From Marinimicrobium alkaliphilum (GTDB taxonomy: Bacteria; Pseudomonadota; Gammaproteobacteria; Pseudomonadales; Cellvibrionaceae), in assembly GCF_003259155.1 (NCBI RefSeq), contig NZ_QGMQ01000001.1, forward strand, positions 434,001 to 498,000: 64,000 nucleotides of DNA. The letters are read 5' to 3'. A program made the translations under genes and the position numbers. The notes below the pieces were generated by a model. That model saw only the letters and a list, made by a program, of their open reading frames with translations, was not told the origin of the DNA and ran no database searches. Positions 17,212-25,619 of this stretch are shown here, in pieces. Each line of letters starts with the position of its first letter. Position 1 is the stretch's first letter.

Positions 17212-17225
17212 TGCCGGCACGGTCT

Positions 17226-18608
17226 CTAGGCGAGACGGGCGTACCAGCGCTGGCGGTAGTTTTCCAGGCCCTCGAAGGTGCTGGGTGGACAGGCGTTGAG
17301 TGCCAGCGAGCTGGCTCCGGATTCCGCACCGGTGAGCAACAATGCGCCCTGAACCGTGCCGGTGTCGTCACTGGACAGGTACAGGGGTTGCCCGGGCCGC
17401 AGTTGGGCGACCAGGGCGCACAGCAGCGGGTTCTTCAGGAAGCTGCCCTCCATATAGAGCGGGCCGTGTGCGCCCAGGTCGGTCAGGCGCTGGTCGATCA
17501 TCAGGGCACAATAGAGCGTGGCAATGGCGCCAGGTGCAGGGGGCTGCTCGGGACAATGAAGGCCCGGCGGCTTACCGCCGAAAGGGCCGTTGCCACCGCT
17601 GAAATCGGGCGTGGCCATCCACTGCTGGTCGATCGCGTTCTGCACTGCCTCGGCGCTGACGGTTTCGCTCACATTACCGCCGAGGCGCTGACAGATTACC
17701 TCGTATTCGCGTCCCCCCATAAAGCGCGCGCAGGCGATGGGGTCGCTGTAGGCATCGCAGTTGGCGAGCATATCCCGCTGTTCATCCAGCCCCTCCAGCT
17801 GGCCCTGGGCCTGCATCAAAATGGTCCAGGTGCCGGTGGAAATCACGGTAAAGGGTTCGTTACTTTCGGCTTTGGCGTGCAGGTAACGCAGGTAGCTGGC
17901 ATTGCTGTCGTGAATGCCCACTCGCAAACGGCAGTGCCCAGGTAGCCCGGTGCGTTCGGCCACGGCGGCGGATACGGTGCCGAGTTCAGCGGCGGCGGGC
18001 GCCAGGGGCGGAAACAGTGGCTGCCAACCGCAGGCGCCGACCAGACGGGAGTAGTCACGCTGACCCGGCGCCCAGAGGTCGGTGTGGCAACCGAGCGAGG
18101 TGACTTCGCTCGCCAGTTGGCCGGTCAGGCGCCAACCCCAGTACTGGGGGTACATCAGCAGGTGGCGGGCGCGGGCAAATTGTTCAGGAAAGCTTCGGCT
18201 TAACCAGAATACTTGCCGGCCGAGGTTCAGGCCGCAGGGCAGGTTGGGGGACAGAGTCTCCGCAAAGTCCGGTCGCAGGGCGTTGTACTCGGCATCCACA
18301 GTATTGATGCCCTCAAATTCGTAGTCCAGCACCGGCAGTACCAGGCCGTCGTCGTCAACGCCGGCCGGGTCGATCAAGGCGGCGGTGGCACCGTGGGTGG
18401 TGATCGCCATCTGGCTGATCAACCCCACCTTGTCAAAGCCCCGCAGGCTGGCGATCAGCCAGTCCCAGAGCCCGCTGATATCGGCGTGAGGGTAGGGGCC
18501 GTCGGCGCGCACCTGGTTGGGCCGGGTGCAGGTGTGCAGGGGCAGGCCCGCGTCGTCGGTAATAATGAGTTTGGCGTTGGTTTTGCCAATATCCAGAACT
18601 GCTTTCAT
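17226..18608 (-). CDS. rhaB: L-rhamnulokinase (FGGY carbohydrate kinase)
   Basis: 460 aa. The FGGY fold begins MKAVLDIGKTNAKLIITDDA (phosphate-1 loop of the ASKHA ATPase fold). It continues with AITTHGATAALIDPAG (substrate-contact region), LNLGRQVFWLSRSFPEQF, RVGIHDSNASYLRYL and the C-terminal nucleotide-binding region (GPLYMEGSFLKNPLLCAL, SSDDTGTVQGALLL). By context it phosphorylates L-rhamnulose at O1. FGGY members differ in sugar specificity, so the assignment rests on rhaM, rhaI and rhaEW nearby. It lies seven bases after rhaM in the same operon. Confidence 0.88.
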   Translation of the reverse strand: MKAVLDIGKTNAKLIITDDAGLPLHTCTRPNQVRADGPYPHADISGLWDWLIASLRGFDKVGLISQMAITTHGATAALIDPAGVDDDGLVLPVLDYEFEGINTVDAEYNALRPDFAETLSPNLPCGLNLGRQVFWLSRSFPEQFARARHLLMYPQYWGWRLTGQLASEVTSLGCHTDLWAPGQRDYSRLVGACGWQPLFPPLAPAAAELGTVSAAVAERTGLPGHCRLRVGIHDSNASYLRYLHAKAESNEPFTVISTGTWTILMQAQGQLEGLDEQRDMLANCDAYSDPIACARFMGGREYEVICQRLGGNVSETVSAEAVQNAIDQQWMATPDFSGGNGPFGGKPPGLHCPEQPPAPGAIATLYCALMIDQRLTDLGAHGPLYMEGSFLKNPLLCALVAQLRPGQPLYLSSDDTGTVQGALLLTGAESGASSLALNACPPSTFEGLENYRQRWYARLA

Positions 18609-18615
18609 GGGGCGC

Positions 18616-18930
18616 TCAATCCAGGTGAAACACGGGAGTCAGGTCAACGGACACCGGGCTGTTGTCGGTGTGGGTTTCCATGATGTCGGCCATATACTGC
18701 CACCAGGCTTTGACAATGGCGGTGTCGGGCAGCTGGCTCATACTGTGGTCGGGGCTGCGTTTGAGCACCGCAAACAACTGATGCGTGTCCGGGTGCAGAA
18801 ATATTGAATAGTCAGACACCCCGGCCTGCTTGAGCTGGGCGGCCAGCTCGGGCCAGATATCGTCGTGGCGTTGCTTGTAGATCTCGGCTTGGCCGGGATT
18901 CAGTTGCATCACAAAGGCTATTTTTTCCAT
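18616..18930 (-). CDS. rhaM: L-rhamnose mutarotase
   Basis: 104 aa, exactly the RhaM size. Family residues are visible: MEKIAFVMQLNPGQ, YKQRHDDIWPEL with the catalytic histidine at residue 22, YSIFLHPDTHQLFA, and WWQYMADIMETH with the paired tryptophans. RhaM interconverts alpha- and beta-L-rhamnose in the cytoplasm to feed the isomerase. It is the first gene of rhaM-rhaB, divergent from the PL22 lyase, and inferred to be controlled by operator array E. Confidence 0.95.
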   Translation of the reverse strand: MEKIAFVMQLNPGQAEIYKQRHDDIWPELAAQLKQAGVSDYSIFLHPDTHQLFAVLKRSPDHSMSQLPDTAIVKAWWQYMADIMETHTDNSPVSVDLTPVFHLD

Positions 18931-18988
18931 AGTCTTGGTCCTGCCGCAGGTCGGTTTTATCTGAACAAGTCCCTGGAATCATACCTTA

Positions 18989-19043
18989 ATTCCAATCACT
19001 TGTGATTAAATTCTTCAACTTTATGATTGAATATGATTATATG
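18989..19043. promoter_or_regulatory. Decamer operator array E between rhaM and the PL22 gene
   Basis: Two tandem + strand units TGATTGAATA and TGATTATATG (19024-19043), with two further related copies nearby: TGATTAAATT at 19003-19012 on + and TGATTGGAAT at 18998-18989 on minus. The copies face both divergent genes. Confidence 0.6.
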
Positions 19044-19163
19044 TGCGCATGTCGGCCGAGGCTATTCGAGCACCTTTGGCGCTCAGCGCGCGCTTCGTCT
19101 CCTTGGCGGGCTTCCAATAATGACCACTGACGCGCGCTCAGTACTGACGAGAGAGGTAATCCC

Positions 19164-20501
19164 ATGAACCGACGCGAATTGCTGAAAACCACCACCTTGG
19201 GCAGCGCCCTGTTTATGATGTCCGACTCACTGCGTGCAGCCACCCGCGTGAGTGAAGCGTCGACTGAGGGCGGTATTCCCAAGCGTTGGCGCGACCCGCT
19301 TAGCAATAAGGAGATTATCCGGCTCTCGGACCAGGACAACTCCAGGGCACTGTACTTCCATGACAACTCTTTTACCCGGGACAGCCGCTACACGGTCATG
19401 GATACCCCCGAGGGCATCGGCCTGTACGATTTTGTCGAGCACAAAACGAGCCTGCTGGCCGAGGGCAATTACGAAGTGATCATGGTGTCCAGAACCAAAC
19501 CCATCTGCTACGCCCGGCGCTACCTGGGCGAGGTGAAAGAGAAGGACAACGACAACCTGTTCGAGAACGTCGAGTATTACGCCATTGATATTCCTACGGG
19601 CGAGGCACGCTTTATCGGGGTTTTCCCCAAGGGCTTTATTGTCACAGTCAACGCCGACGACACCCTGATGGCGGGGGCCTTCGCTACGCGTCTGTTTGAG
19701 TTGCAACCGGGTGAGCGCGTGGCCAATACCGACGGCGGTTATCACGCCCTGGGCCCGGACGGCAAACCCCTGAGTTTTGCCGCCGCCAAGGAGGTGCGTA
19801 TGGCCGACCGTCTGGCTCAGCGGATTCCCATGGAGCTGTTTACCATCAATATCGAAACCGGCGAGCGCAAGGTGATTCTGGAATCCACCGAGTGGCTCAA
19901 CCATGTGCAGTTTTCCACCACCGACCCGAATGTGCTGATGTATTGCCACGAGGGCCCCTGGCATATGGTGGACCGGATCTGGATGATCAACACCGACGGC
20001 AGCAACAAGCGTACCCTGCACAAACGCACCATGAACATGGAAATTGCCGGGCACGAGTTTTTTTCCTACGACGGCAATAAGGTGTACTACGATCTGCAAA
20101 CCCCTCGCGGAGAAAGCTTCTGGCTGGCCACCTACGATTTAACCACCCACAAGCGCCAGCAGTTTCATTTGCAGCGGAATGAGTGGTCGGTGCATTTTCA
20201 GATTTCCTACGACGGCAAGTGGCTGGCGGGCGATGGCGGCGACAGCGAAATGGTGGCTCACGCAGAGGACGGCAAATATATTTACCTGTTTGAGGCCGAA
20301 GTGATTGACGATCTGGGAGTCAGTGCGCCCAATGCGGATGAATTGATTCGCCCCGGGCGGCTCAAGAGCACCAAACTGGTGGATATGCGCAAGCACGACT
20401 ATCGGGTTGAGCCTAACGTGCAGTTTTCACCGGACGGTAAGTACCTGGTGTTTCGCTCCAATATGCACGGGCCGATTCATACGTATGCGGTAGTGCTTTA
20501 A
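19164..20501 (+). CDS. Oligogalacturonate lyase, PL22 family, with Tat-like signal
   Basis: 445 aa. The PL22 seven-bladed propeller signature is visible: GIPKRWRDPLSNKEIIRLSD at the start of the mature part, HVQFSTTDPNVLMYCHEGPW with VDRIWMINTDGS, and RVEPNVQFSPDGKYLVFRSN near the end; the His and Gln in these runs bind Mn in characterized Ogl enzymes. PL22 splits unsaturated di- and trigalacturonides to 5-keto-4-deoxyuronate. Well-known Ogl proteins are cytoplasmic and about 390 aa. This one starts MNRRELLKTTTLGSALFMMS, a twin-arginine-type leader, so it is probably periplasmic. GAGAGAGG precedes the start. It is followed by a strong terminator. Confidence 0.88.
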   Translation: MNRRELLKTTTLGSALFMMSDSLRAATRVSEASTEGGIPKRWRDPLSNKEIIRLSDQDNSRALYFHDNSFTRDSRYTVMDTPEGIGLYDFVEHKTSLLAEGNYEVIMVSRTKPICYARRYLGEVKEKDNDNLFENVEYYAIDIPTGEARFIGVFPKGFIVTVNADDTLMAGAFATRLFELQPGERVANTDGGYHALGPDGKPLSFAAAKEVRMADRLAQRIPMELFTINIETGERKVILESTEWLNHVQFSTTDPNVLMYCHEGPWHMVDRIWMINTDGSNKRTLHKRTMNMEIAGHEFFSYDGNKVYYDLQTPRGESFWLATYDLTTHKRQQFHLQRNEWSVHFQISYDGKWLAGDGGDSEMVAHAEDGKYIYLFEAEVIDDLGVSAPNADELIRPGRLKSTKLVDMRKHDYRVEPNVQFSPDGKYLVFRSNMHGPIHTYAVVL

Positions 20502-20535
20502 GCGAGGCACTGGTTTCAGTGCCTCGCTTTTCTTT
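20501..20535 (+). terminator. Rho-independent terminator of the PL22 gene
   Basis: A perfect 12-bp stem, AGCGAGGCACTG / CAGTGCCTCGCT, with a GTTT loop is followed by TTTCTTT. It begins at the stop codon. Confidence 0.88.
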
Positions 20536-20558
20536 ACGCACGGTTGTGCAAATCGGTG

Positions 20559-22568
20559 TTACTCGGCCTTGACTACCCGTCGCGCCGGGTTGGGCGGCGT
20601 GTCCATGCCGTGTCCGAGGAAAAAGCTCGGATGCGGCGGCTGGTTGTAAGCGGTATTCTGCCAGGCAATGGCGACCCGGTACTGGGTGTCGTGCATCAGC
20701 GTCGTCAGGCTGTGTTCGGTGGGAATGGGTGTCGAATAGATACGCAGGGAACGATTGTCTTCGGCGCGCAGGATCACCTCTTCACGCCAGTCGCCCAAGA
20801 TATCCGCCGACAGCGATGGCGTCGCCTTGGTGCCGTTGTTGGAGAGGGTGCCGGTGGCTTCCAGCAGTGGCACGGTGGTGTTGGTGTGCCAGTCCCACTT
20901 GGAGATGGTGGTGTCATCGAGGATTTCACGCAGCAGGTCGCCGTCCCACCAGATCGCAAAATTCACCTGACGCGGACGGGTGTCGGCGATCACTTCGCCC
21001 TTGGCGTTGTACAGGTTGTTGGAGTTGGTCGCCCAGGCTTCGGCGCCGGGGTGGCGAGGGTCGATATCGATGGCGACGCCTCGACCAACATCCTTTTCGG
21101 CTGGGGTACTCCACAGGATTTTACCGTCGGACAGGCGCAGCATGGCCGAACCGATGCCGCCGCTATCACGCATGCTTTCGTACACCCCAAAGGCCTCCAG
21201 ACCGGGGTTTTCCGGATTCAGATTGCTGACGTGCAGAGCGTCGCCGTGGCCCAGGCCCGTGGTCCACTTGGGGGAGCCGTCGTGGTCGATGGCCATGGCG
21301 CCGTAGACAATTTCATCCTTGCCGTCGCCGTCGATATCGGCAATGGACAACTGATGGTTACCCTGACCGCCAAAATTCTCGGGCATGTCCGGCGCCGAGG
21401 AGTCGAATACCCAACGGGTACTGATCTTGCCGTCGCGGAAGTCATAGGCGGCTACCACAGTGCGCGCATAGTAGCCGCGCGCCATAATCACACTCGGGCG
21501 CTCGCCATCCAGATAACCGACCCCAGCCAGGTAGCGCTCGGAGCGGTTGCCGTAGCCATCGCCCCAGATGTCTTTCATTTCTTCAATGCTGGGGTTGTCG
21601 TTGCCGGGTGCGCGTTGGGGGATATAGGGCACAGTGTCCAGTACCCGGCCGGTGCGGCCATCGAACACGGAAAAATATTCCGGGCCGGTGAGGATGCGAC
21701 CTTTCAATTGGCCCATTAACCGCCCGTCGGAGGTGACCACTGAGCCGGTGCGGTCGCGCACCTCGGTTTTACCGCCGTCGGATACCCAGTTGGCCTCCGG
21801 ATCGCCGATCACATGGCCCTGACCATCGATGGTGCCGTCGGCGGTTTTCATAGCGATTTGAGCCATGCCGTCGCCGTCAAAGTCGTACACCATAAACTGG
21901 GTGTAATGAGCACCGGAGCGGATGTTGCGCCCCAGATCGATGCGCCAGAGTTTTTCACCGTCAAGCGTGTAGGCGTCGAGAAAGGCGTTGCCGGTGTAAC
22001 CGCCCTGGGAGTTGTCCTTGGCGTTGGTGGGGTCCCACTTGAGAATGATTTCGTAGCGCCCGTCGCCGGTCAGATCGCCGACACTGGCGTCATTGGCGGT
22101 GTAGGAATAGTGCTCGCCGTCCGGGGTCACGCCATCGGCGGGCGGCGTCAGCGGGATCTCCAGGTAGCCTTGTTGCCAGGCCTCGGTGCTGGCTACCGAC
22201 TGTTGATCCAGGTGGAGTTCATAGGCATCCCCGGGGGCGCCTTCGCGGTCGAGAAAGTTGGTGTGGTTGCCTGCGGTGGCGACTCGGTTACCGTTACGGT
22301 AGAGGCTGAAGTTCAGGGATTCATTGTCGCCATAAAGTCGGCGCCAGGACACCAATATGCCTTCGGGCCCGGGCACGGCCAACAAGCCTCGATCCAGATG
22401 TTCAATCTGACGTGCCAGCGGAGTGTCGGCGGGCGCGGCGCTTGACGTCGCGCTCGTGTTGGTGGGGCTCTGGTTGTCGGCGCTGCAGCCTGCCAGGCTC
22501 AAGGCCAGAGGCAGAGCCAGGTAGGCCAGGCGTGTGCGACGCCCACTGGGAGTGCAAGGTTGATTCAT
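20559..22568 (-). CDS. Rhamnogalacturonan lyase, PL11 family, lipoprotein
   Basis: 669 aa. A signal peptide ends in a lipobox (LSLAGCSAD, cysteine near residue 28), so the enzyme is membrane-anchored, probably at the cell surface. The body is an eight-bladed PL11 propeller: RQIEHLDRGLLAVPGPEG, YEIILKWDPTNAKDNSQGGY, DGMAQIAMKTADGT, GGQGNHQLSIADIDGDGKDE and DILGDWREEVILRAEDN, with repeated Asp-rich calcium loops (DIDGDGKDE, DFDGDG). PL11 enzymes cleave the rhamnose-galacturonate bond of the RG-I backbone. It lies 60 bases after the CE12 gene in the same operon, so deacetylation and cleavage are co-expressed. Confidence 0.94.
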   Translation of the reverse strand: MNQPCTPSGRRTRLAYLALPLALSLAGCSADNQSPTNTSATSSAAPADTPLARQIEHLDRGLLAVPGPEGILVSWRRLYGDNESLNFSLYRNGNRVATAGNHTNFLDREGAPGDAYELHLDQQSVASTEAWQQGYLEIPLTPPADGVTPDGEHYSYTANDASVGDLTGDGRYEIILKWDPTNAKDNSQGGYTGNAFLDAYTLDGEKLWRIDLGRNIRSGAHYTQFMVYDFDGDGMAQIAMKTADGTIDGQGHVIGDPEANWVSDGGKTEVRDRTGSVVTSDGRLMGQLKGRILTGPEYFSVFDGRTGRVLDTVPYIPQRAPGNDNPSIEEMKDIWGDGYGNRSERYLAGVGYLDGERPSVIMARGYYARTVVAAYDFRDGKISTRWVFDSSAPDMPENFGGQGNHQLSIADIDGDGKDEIVYGAMAIDHDGSPKWTTGLGHGDALHVSNLNPENPGLEAFGVYESMRDSGGIGSAMLRLSDGKILWSTPAEKDVGRGVAIDIDPRHPGAEAWATNSNNLYNAKGEVIADTRPRQVNFAIWWDGDLLREILDDTTISKWDWHTNTTVPLLEATGTLSNNGTKATPSLSADILGDWREEVILRAEDNRSLRIYSTPIPTEHSLTTLMHDTQYRVAIAWQNTAYNQPPHPSFFLGHGMDTPPNPARRVVKAE

Positions 22569-22628
22569 ATATCTCTCTCTTTGTTATGGTGAAGAAAACG
22601 TCTACGCCTGAAACTGGCAGGTTCAAAT

Positions 22629-24143
22629 TTACAGGCCCAGTAGCGGTTTGAGCGCCTGGGCCACCAGCTCGGCATTGAGCTCGGCACCGGCTGCGCTGGT
22701 GTGGGTGTGATCATTGGCAAACAGCTCGGTTACCCGCTCGGGGCCCAGTTGGTCGTAGCGCTGGGCTACCTGTTGGTGTAGATCGATAAAGGCGCTTTGG
22801 CTTTGAAGGGCGACCTGCCGGGCCCAATCCGGGTAGGAATCCTCGGCGCGAATCAGCGCATCTCCTTGCCAGCGATTGCGGGGAATGGGAGAGCAGATCA
22901 CCACGGTGATGCCTCGGGCCTTGGCCTCGCCGACATAGCGGCGCAGATAGCCGCCGTAGCTGTAGACCGTTTCGGGCTCGCCGGTGAGCCGGTTGTCGAT
23001 CTGTTGGTAGTGGGGGCCGATGCCCCGCAGCGTACCCCGGGCACGGCTGTCGTCGTTGATGGCACCGGCGTCATTGTGGCCAAACTGCAACACCAACACA
23101 TCCCCCGGTTGCATCATGTTCAGGGTGCGCGTCCAGTAGCCCTGAGTATAGTAGGTACGGCTGCTCAGACCGCCGACTGCACGGTTGACGACGTTGACCC
23201 GGCCGGTATCCAGGTATCGGGCTAGAAAATCGCCCCAGCCCCACTCGCCATTAGCACCGTCCCCGGCGCCGTTGCGCACGGTGGAGTCACCGATCAGAAA
23301 CACCGAGCGCTGGTCGGCCCGGGCGCGCATGGGCAGGCGCAGCCAAGTGGTTATGTCGGCATCCAGAGCGCGGCCCCGGTCGTTAAGCAGGTCATCCCAA
23401 GGGTTCGGGCGCAGGCCGCGCGCCGCGCGAATCACCTGCTCGGCATGGAGTAGGGCACCGGCGCGATTAAAGTGGGTGTGATCTTTTGGGTAAAGCGCTG
23501 CCACAGCGTCCTGCCCCAAGGCTTCAAGTTGGTCGGCGACCAGATTCGTCAGATCGATAAAGCCCGTGTTCTGTGCCAGGGCTACTTCATAGGCCCAGCG
23601 CCCGTGGTCGTTGTGGCGCCGCAGGCGGCCATCGCTGTGCCACCGGTTGCGCTGAGTAGGAGACAGTAAAAGGGGCGTGGCGCCCTGGGCGCGCACGTCG
23701 GCAATCATGGTGCGCAGGTAGTGGCCAAAGGTGTAAACGGTTTCCGGCTGGCCGGTCAGTTGGTTGTCGATGGCTTGGCTCTCATCGCCGGTACCGGGCA
23801 GGCTGCCCCGGGCGCGGGTCGTATCGTTGACCGGACTGGCGTCGTTGTGACCGAACTGAATAACAACGATATCTCCGGGCCGCAGGTCGTCCAGCAGTGT
23901 TTGCCAAAGGCCCTCGGTAATAAAGGTGCGGCTGCTGCGTCCGCCTCGGGCGCGATTGATCACCTGGGCGCGGTCGGTATCGATATACTCTTCCAGCACC
24001 GCTGCCCAGCCCTGCTGATCGGGGTTGTTATAGCTGGCGGCGGTGGAGTCCCCAGCGATAACAATGCGGGGCAGGTTTGGCTGGGCAAGGCTGGCGGGCG
24101 CGAGCAGAATCCAAAAAAGCAGGCAGAGGCAGCGGATTGTCAT
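22629..24143 (-). CDS. Tandem rhamnogalacturonan acetylesterase (two CE12 SGNH domains)
   Basis: 504 aa, twice the usual CE12 length. A Sec signal (MTIRCLCLLFWILLAPASLA) is followed by two complete SGNH hydrolase domains. Domain 1 (about 24-245) has IAGDSTAASY, NRARGGRSSRTF, IQFGHNDASPVND and PKDHTHFNRAG. Domain 2 (about 275-500) has LIGDSTVRNGAGD, NRAVGGLSSRTY, LQFGHNDAGAIND and ANDHTHTSAAG. Both retain Ser, Gly, Asn and the Asp-His pair, so both are probably active. CE12 removes acetyl groups from galacturonate in RG-I, which otherwise block lyases. It is the first gene of the operon with PL11, behind operator array F. Confidence 0.93.
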   Translation of the reverse strand: MTIRCLCLLFWILLAPASLAQPNLPRIVIAGDSTAASYNNPDQQGWAAVLEEYIDTDRAQVINRARGGRSSRTFITEGLWQTLLDDLRPGDIVVIQFGHNDASPVNDTTRARGSLPGTGDESQAIDNQLTGQPETVYTFGHYLRTMIADVRAQGATPLLLSPTQRNRWHSDGRLRRHNDHGRWAYEVALAQNTGFIDLTNLVADQLEALGQDAVAALYPKDHTHFNRAGALLHAEQVIRAARGLRPNPWDDLLNDRGRALDADITTWLRLPMRARADQRSVFLIGDSTVRNGAGDGANGEWGWGDFLARYLDTGRVNVVNRAVGGLSSRTYYTQGYWTRTLNMMQPGDVLVLQFGHNDAGAINDDSRARGTLRGIGPHYQQIDNRLTGEPETVYSYGGYLRRYVGEAKARGITVVICSPIPRNRWQGDALIRAEDSYPDWARQVALQSQSAFIDLHQQVAQRYDQLGPERVTELFANDHTHTSAAGAELNAELVAQALKPLLGL

Positions 24144-24227
24144 GGCGGTACACTCATTATCGTTGTTAGGCAGGCTACGGGGCGCTGGGTAGCCGGGTCA
24201 CTATTCCAATCACTTTTATAACATGCC

Positions 24228-24267
24228 TGAACAGTTATGACCAGTTGTGATTGAATATGATCGACAT
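24228..24267 (+). promoter_or_regulatory. Decamer operator array F (four repeats) between CE12 and GH105 genes
   Basis: Consecutive ten-base units TGAACAGTTA, TGACCAGTTG, TGATTGAATA and TGATCGACAT. The array starts 85 bases upstream of the CE12 start and ends 163 bases before GH105, in a divergent promoter region. Confidence 0.62.
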
Positions 24268-24429
24268 TGTCGAGTGGAGCTGGTATGCTTAGCGCTCAGC
24301 GTGAGCCGCGCCCCGTAGAGTCGGCGCCCGGCCCGGCAATCAGGTCGTAGATCTGAATACTAACTGCATCCACCAAGCCGCGTGGAGTCTTTGGTCTAAT
24401 AAATCTGTAGCAATAAATGAGAGTGTTTT

Positions 24430-25536
24430 ATGGTTAACACAGTACACGGCATCGAGCGCAGCGATGTGCAGCAAACCATCGATAAACTGATCGACAACCT
24501 GGTCAACATCAAGGATACCAGCGGCGAGTTTCTCCTGCGCCTGGATGACGGGCGGGTGATCGACACCAAGGGCTGGAACGACTGGGAGTGGACCCACGGT
24601 ATCGGTCTCTACGGCCTGTTGAAGCTGTGGGACATTACCGGCGATGAAAAACCCTTGCAGGTCATGCAGGACTGGTTCAAGGACCGTTTTGCGGCTGGCA
24701 CCCCAACCAAAAACGTCAACACGGTATCCCCGTTTTTGACGTTGGCCTATTTGGCCGAGCGCCTGGATGAGCGCAGCTACTTGCCTTACCTGGATGTGTG
24801 GGCCGAGTGGATAATGCGGGATATGCCGCGCACCGAGGAAAACGGCCTGCAGCACATCGTGTTCAACTCAGAGAACCATCAGCAACTGTGGGACGACACC
24901 TTGATGATGTCGGTGATGCCACTGGCCAAGATCGGCCTGCTGCTGAACCGCCCCGCCTACGTTGAAGAGGCCAAGCGCCAGTTCATGCTGCACATCAAGT
25001 ACCTGGCGGATCGCAAGACCGGGCTCTGGTTTCACGGCTGGACCTTTGACGGCCGCCACAACTTTGCCGATGCCCTGTGGGCGCGCGGCAACTGCTGGGT
25101 GACCATCGCCATTCCCGAGTTTATCGAGCTGTTGGATCTGCCCGCGGATGATGGTTTGAGAATGTTCCTGGAGGAGACCCTGGACGCCCAGGTCAAGGCC
25201 TTGGCCGAGTGTCAGCATGAAGATGGCCTATGGCACACACTGCTGGATGACAGCGACTCCTACCTGGAAGCCTCTGCCGCGGCGGGTTTTGCCTACGGTA
25301 TTCTCAAGGGTGTGCGCAAAGGCTACTTGTCGGCCGAGTACGAACCGGTTGCGCAAAAAGCCATTAGCGCGGTACTGGCCAATATTTCCGATGACGGCGA
25401 GTTGCAGAATGTGTCTTTTGGTACGCCGGTATTTGATGACCTGCAGGGCTACCGGGATATTCCCCTGACGTCCATGCCCTATGGTCAGTCCATGGCGATT
25501 CTGGCGTTGGTTGAATACATGAACAAGTATATCTGA
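24430..25536 (+). CDS. Unsaturated rhamnogalacturonyl hydrolase, GH105 family
   Basis: 368 aa with no signal peptide, so cytoplasmic. The alpha6/alpha6 barrel motifs match YteR/YesR: WNDWEWTHGIGLYGLLKLWD, the catalytic-acid segment LWDDTLMMSVMPLAKIGLL (Asp near residue 155), GLWFHGWTFDGRHNFADALWARGNCWV, and DGLWHTLLDDSDSYLEASAAAGFAYGI. GH105 removes the 4,5-unsaturated uronic acid from rhamnose at the end of lyase products, releasing L-rhamnose for RhaM/RhaI. It is monocistronic, behind operator array F, and ends at a strong terminator. Confidence 0.94.
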   Translation: MVNTVHGIERSDVQQTIDKLIDNLVNIKDTSGEFLLRLDDGRVIDTKGWNDWEWTHGIGLYGLLKLWDITGDEKPLQVMQDWFKDRFAAGTPTKNVNTVSPFLTLAYLAERLDERSYLPYLDVWAEWIMRDMPRTEENGLQHIVFNSENHQQLWDDTLMMSVMPLAKIGLLLNRPAYVEEAKRQFMLHIKYLADRKTGLWFHGWTFDGRHNFADALWARGNCWVTIAIPEFIELLDLPADDGLRMFLEETLDAQVKALAECQHEDGLWHTLLDDSDSYLEASAAAGFAYGILKGVRKGYLSAEYEPVAQKAISAVLANISDDGELQNVSFGTPVFDDLQGYRDIPLTSMPYGQSMAILALVEYMNKYI

Positions 25537-25586
25537 TCGTTCGCCGCCGCCTGGCGTGGCGGCGCCCGAGCGAAACGCCCCTAAAG

Positions 25587-25611
25587 CGCCGACCCTTGGT
25601 CGGCGTTTTTT
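25587..25611 (+). terminator. Rho-independent terminator of the GH105 gene
   Basis: CGCCGACC (25587-25594), loop CTT, GGTCGGCG (25598-25605), then six T residues. Confidence 0.85.
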
Positions 25612-25619
25612 ATGGGGGA

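Noticed and set aside
17084-17371. N-terminal extension of the DeoR-family protein
   Set aside because: It would cross operator array D and the 3' end of rhaB, has no family similarity, and a good ribosome site lies at 17083.
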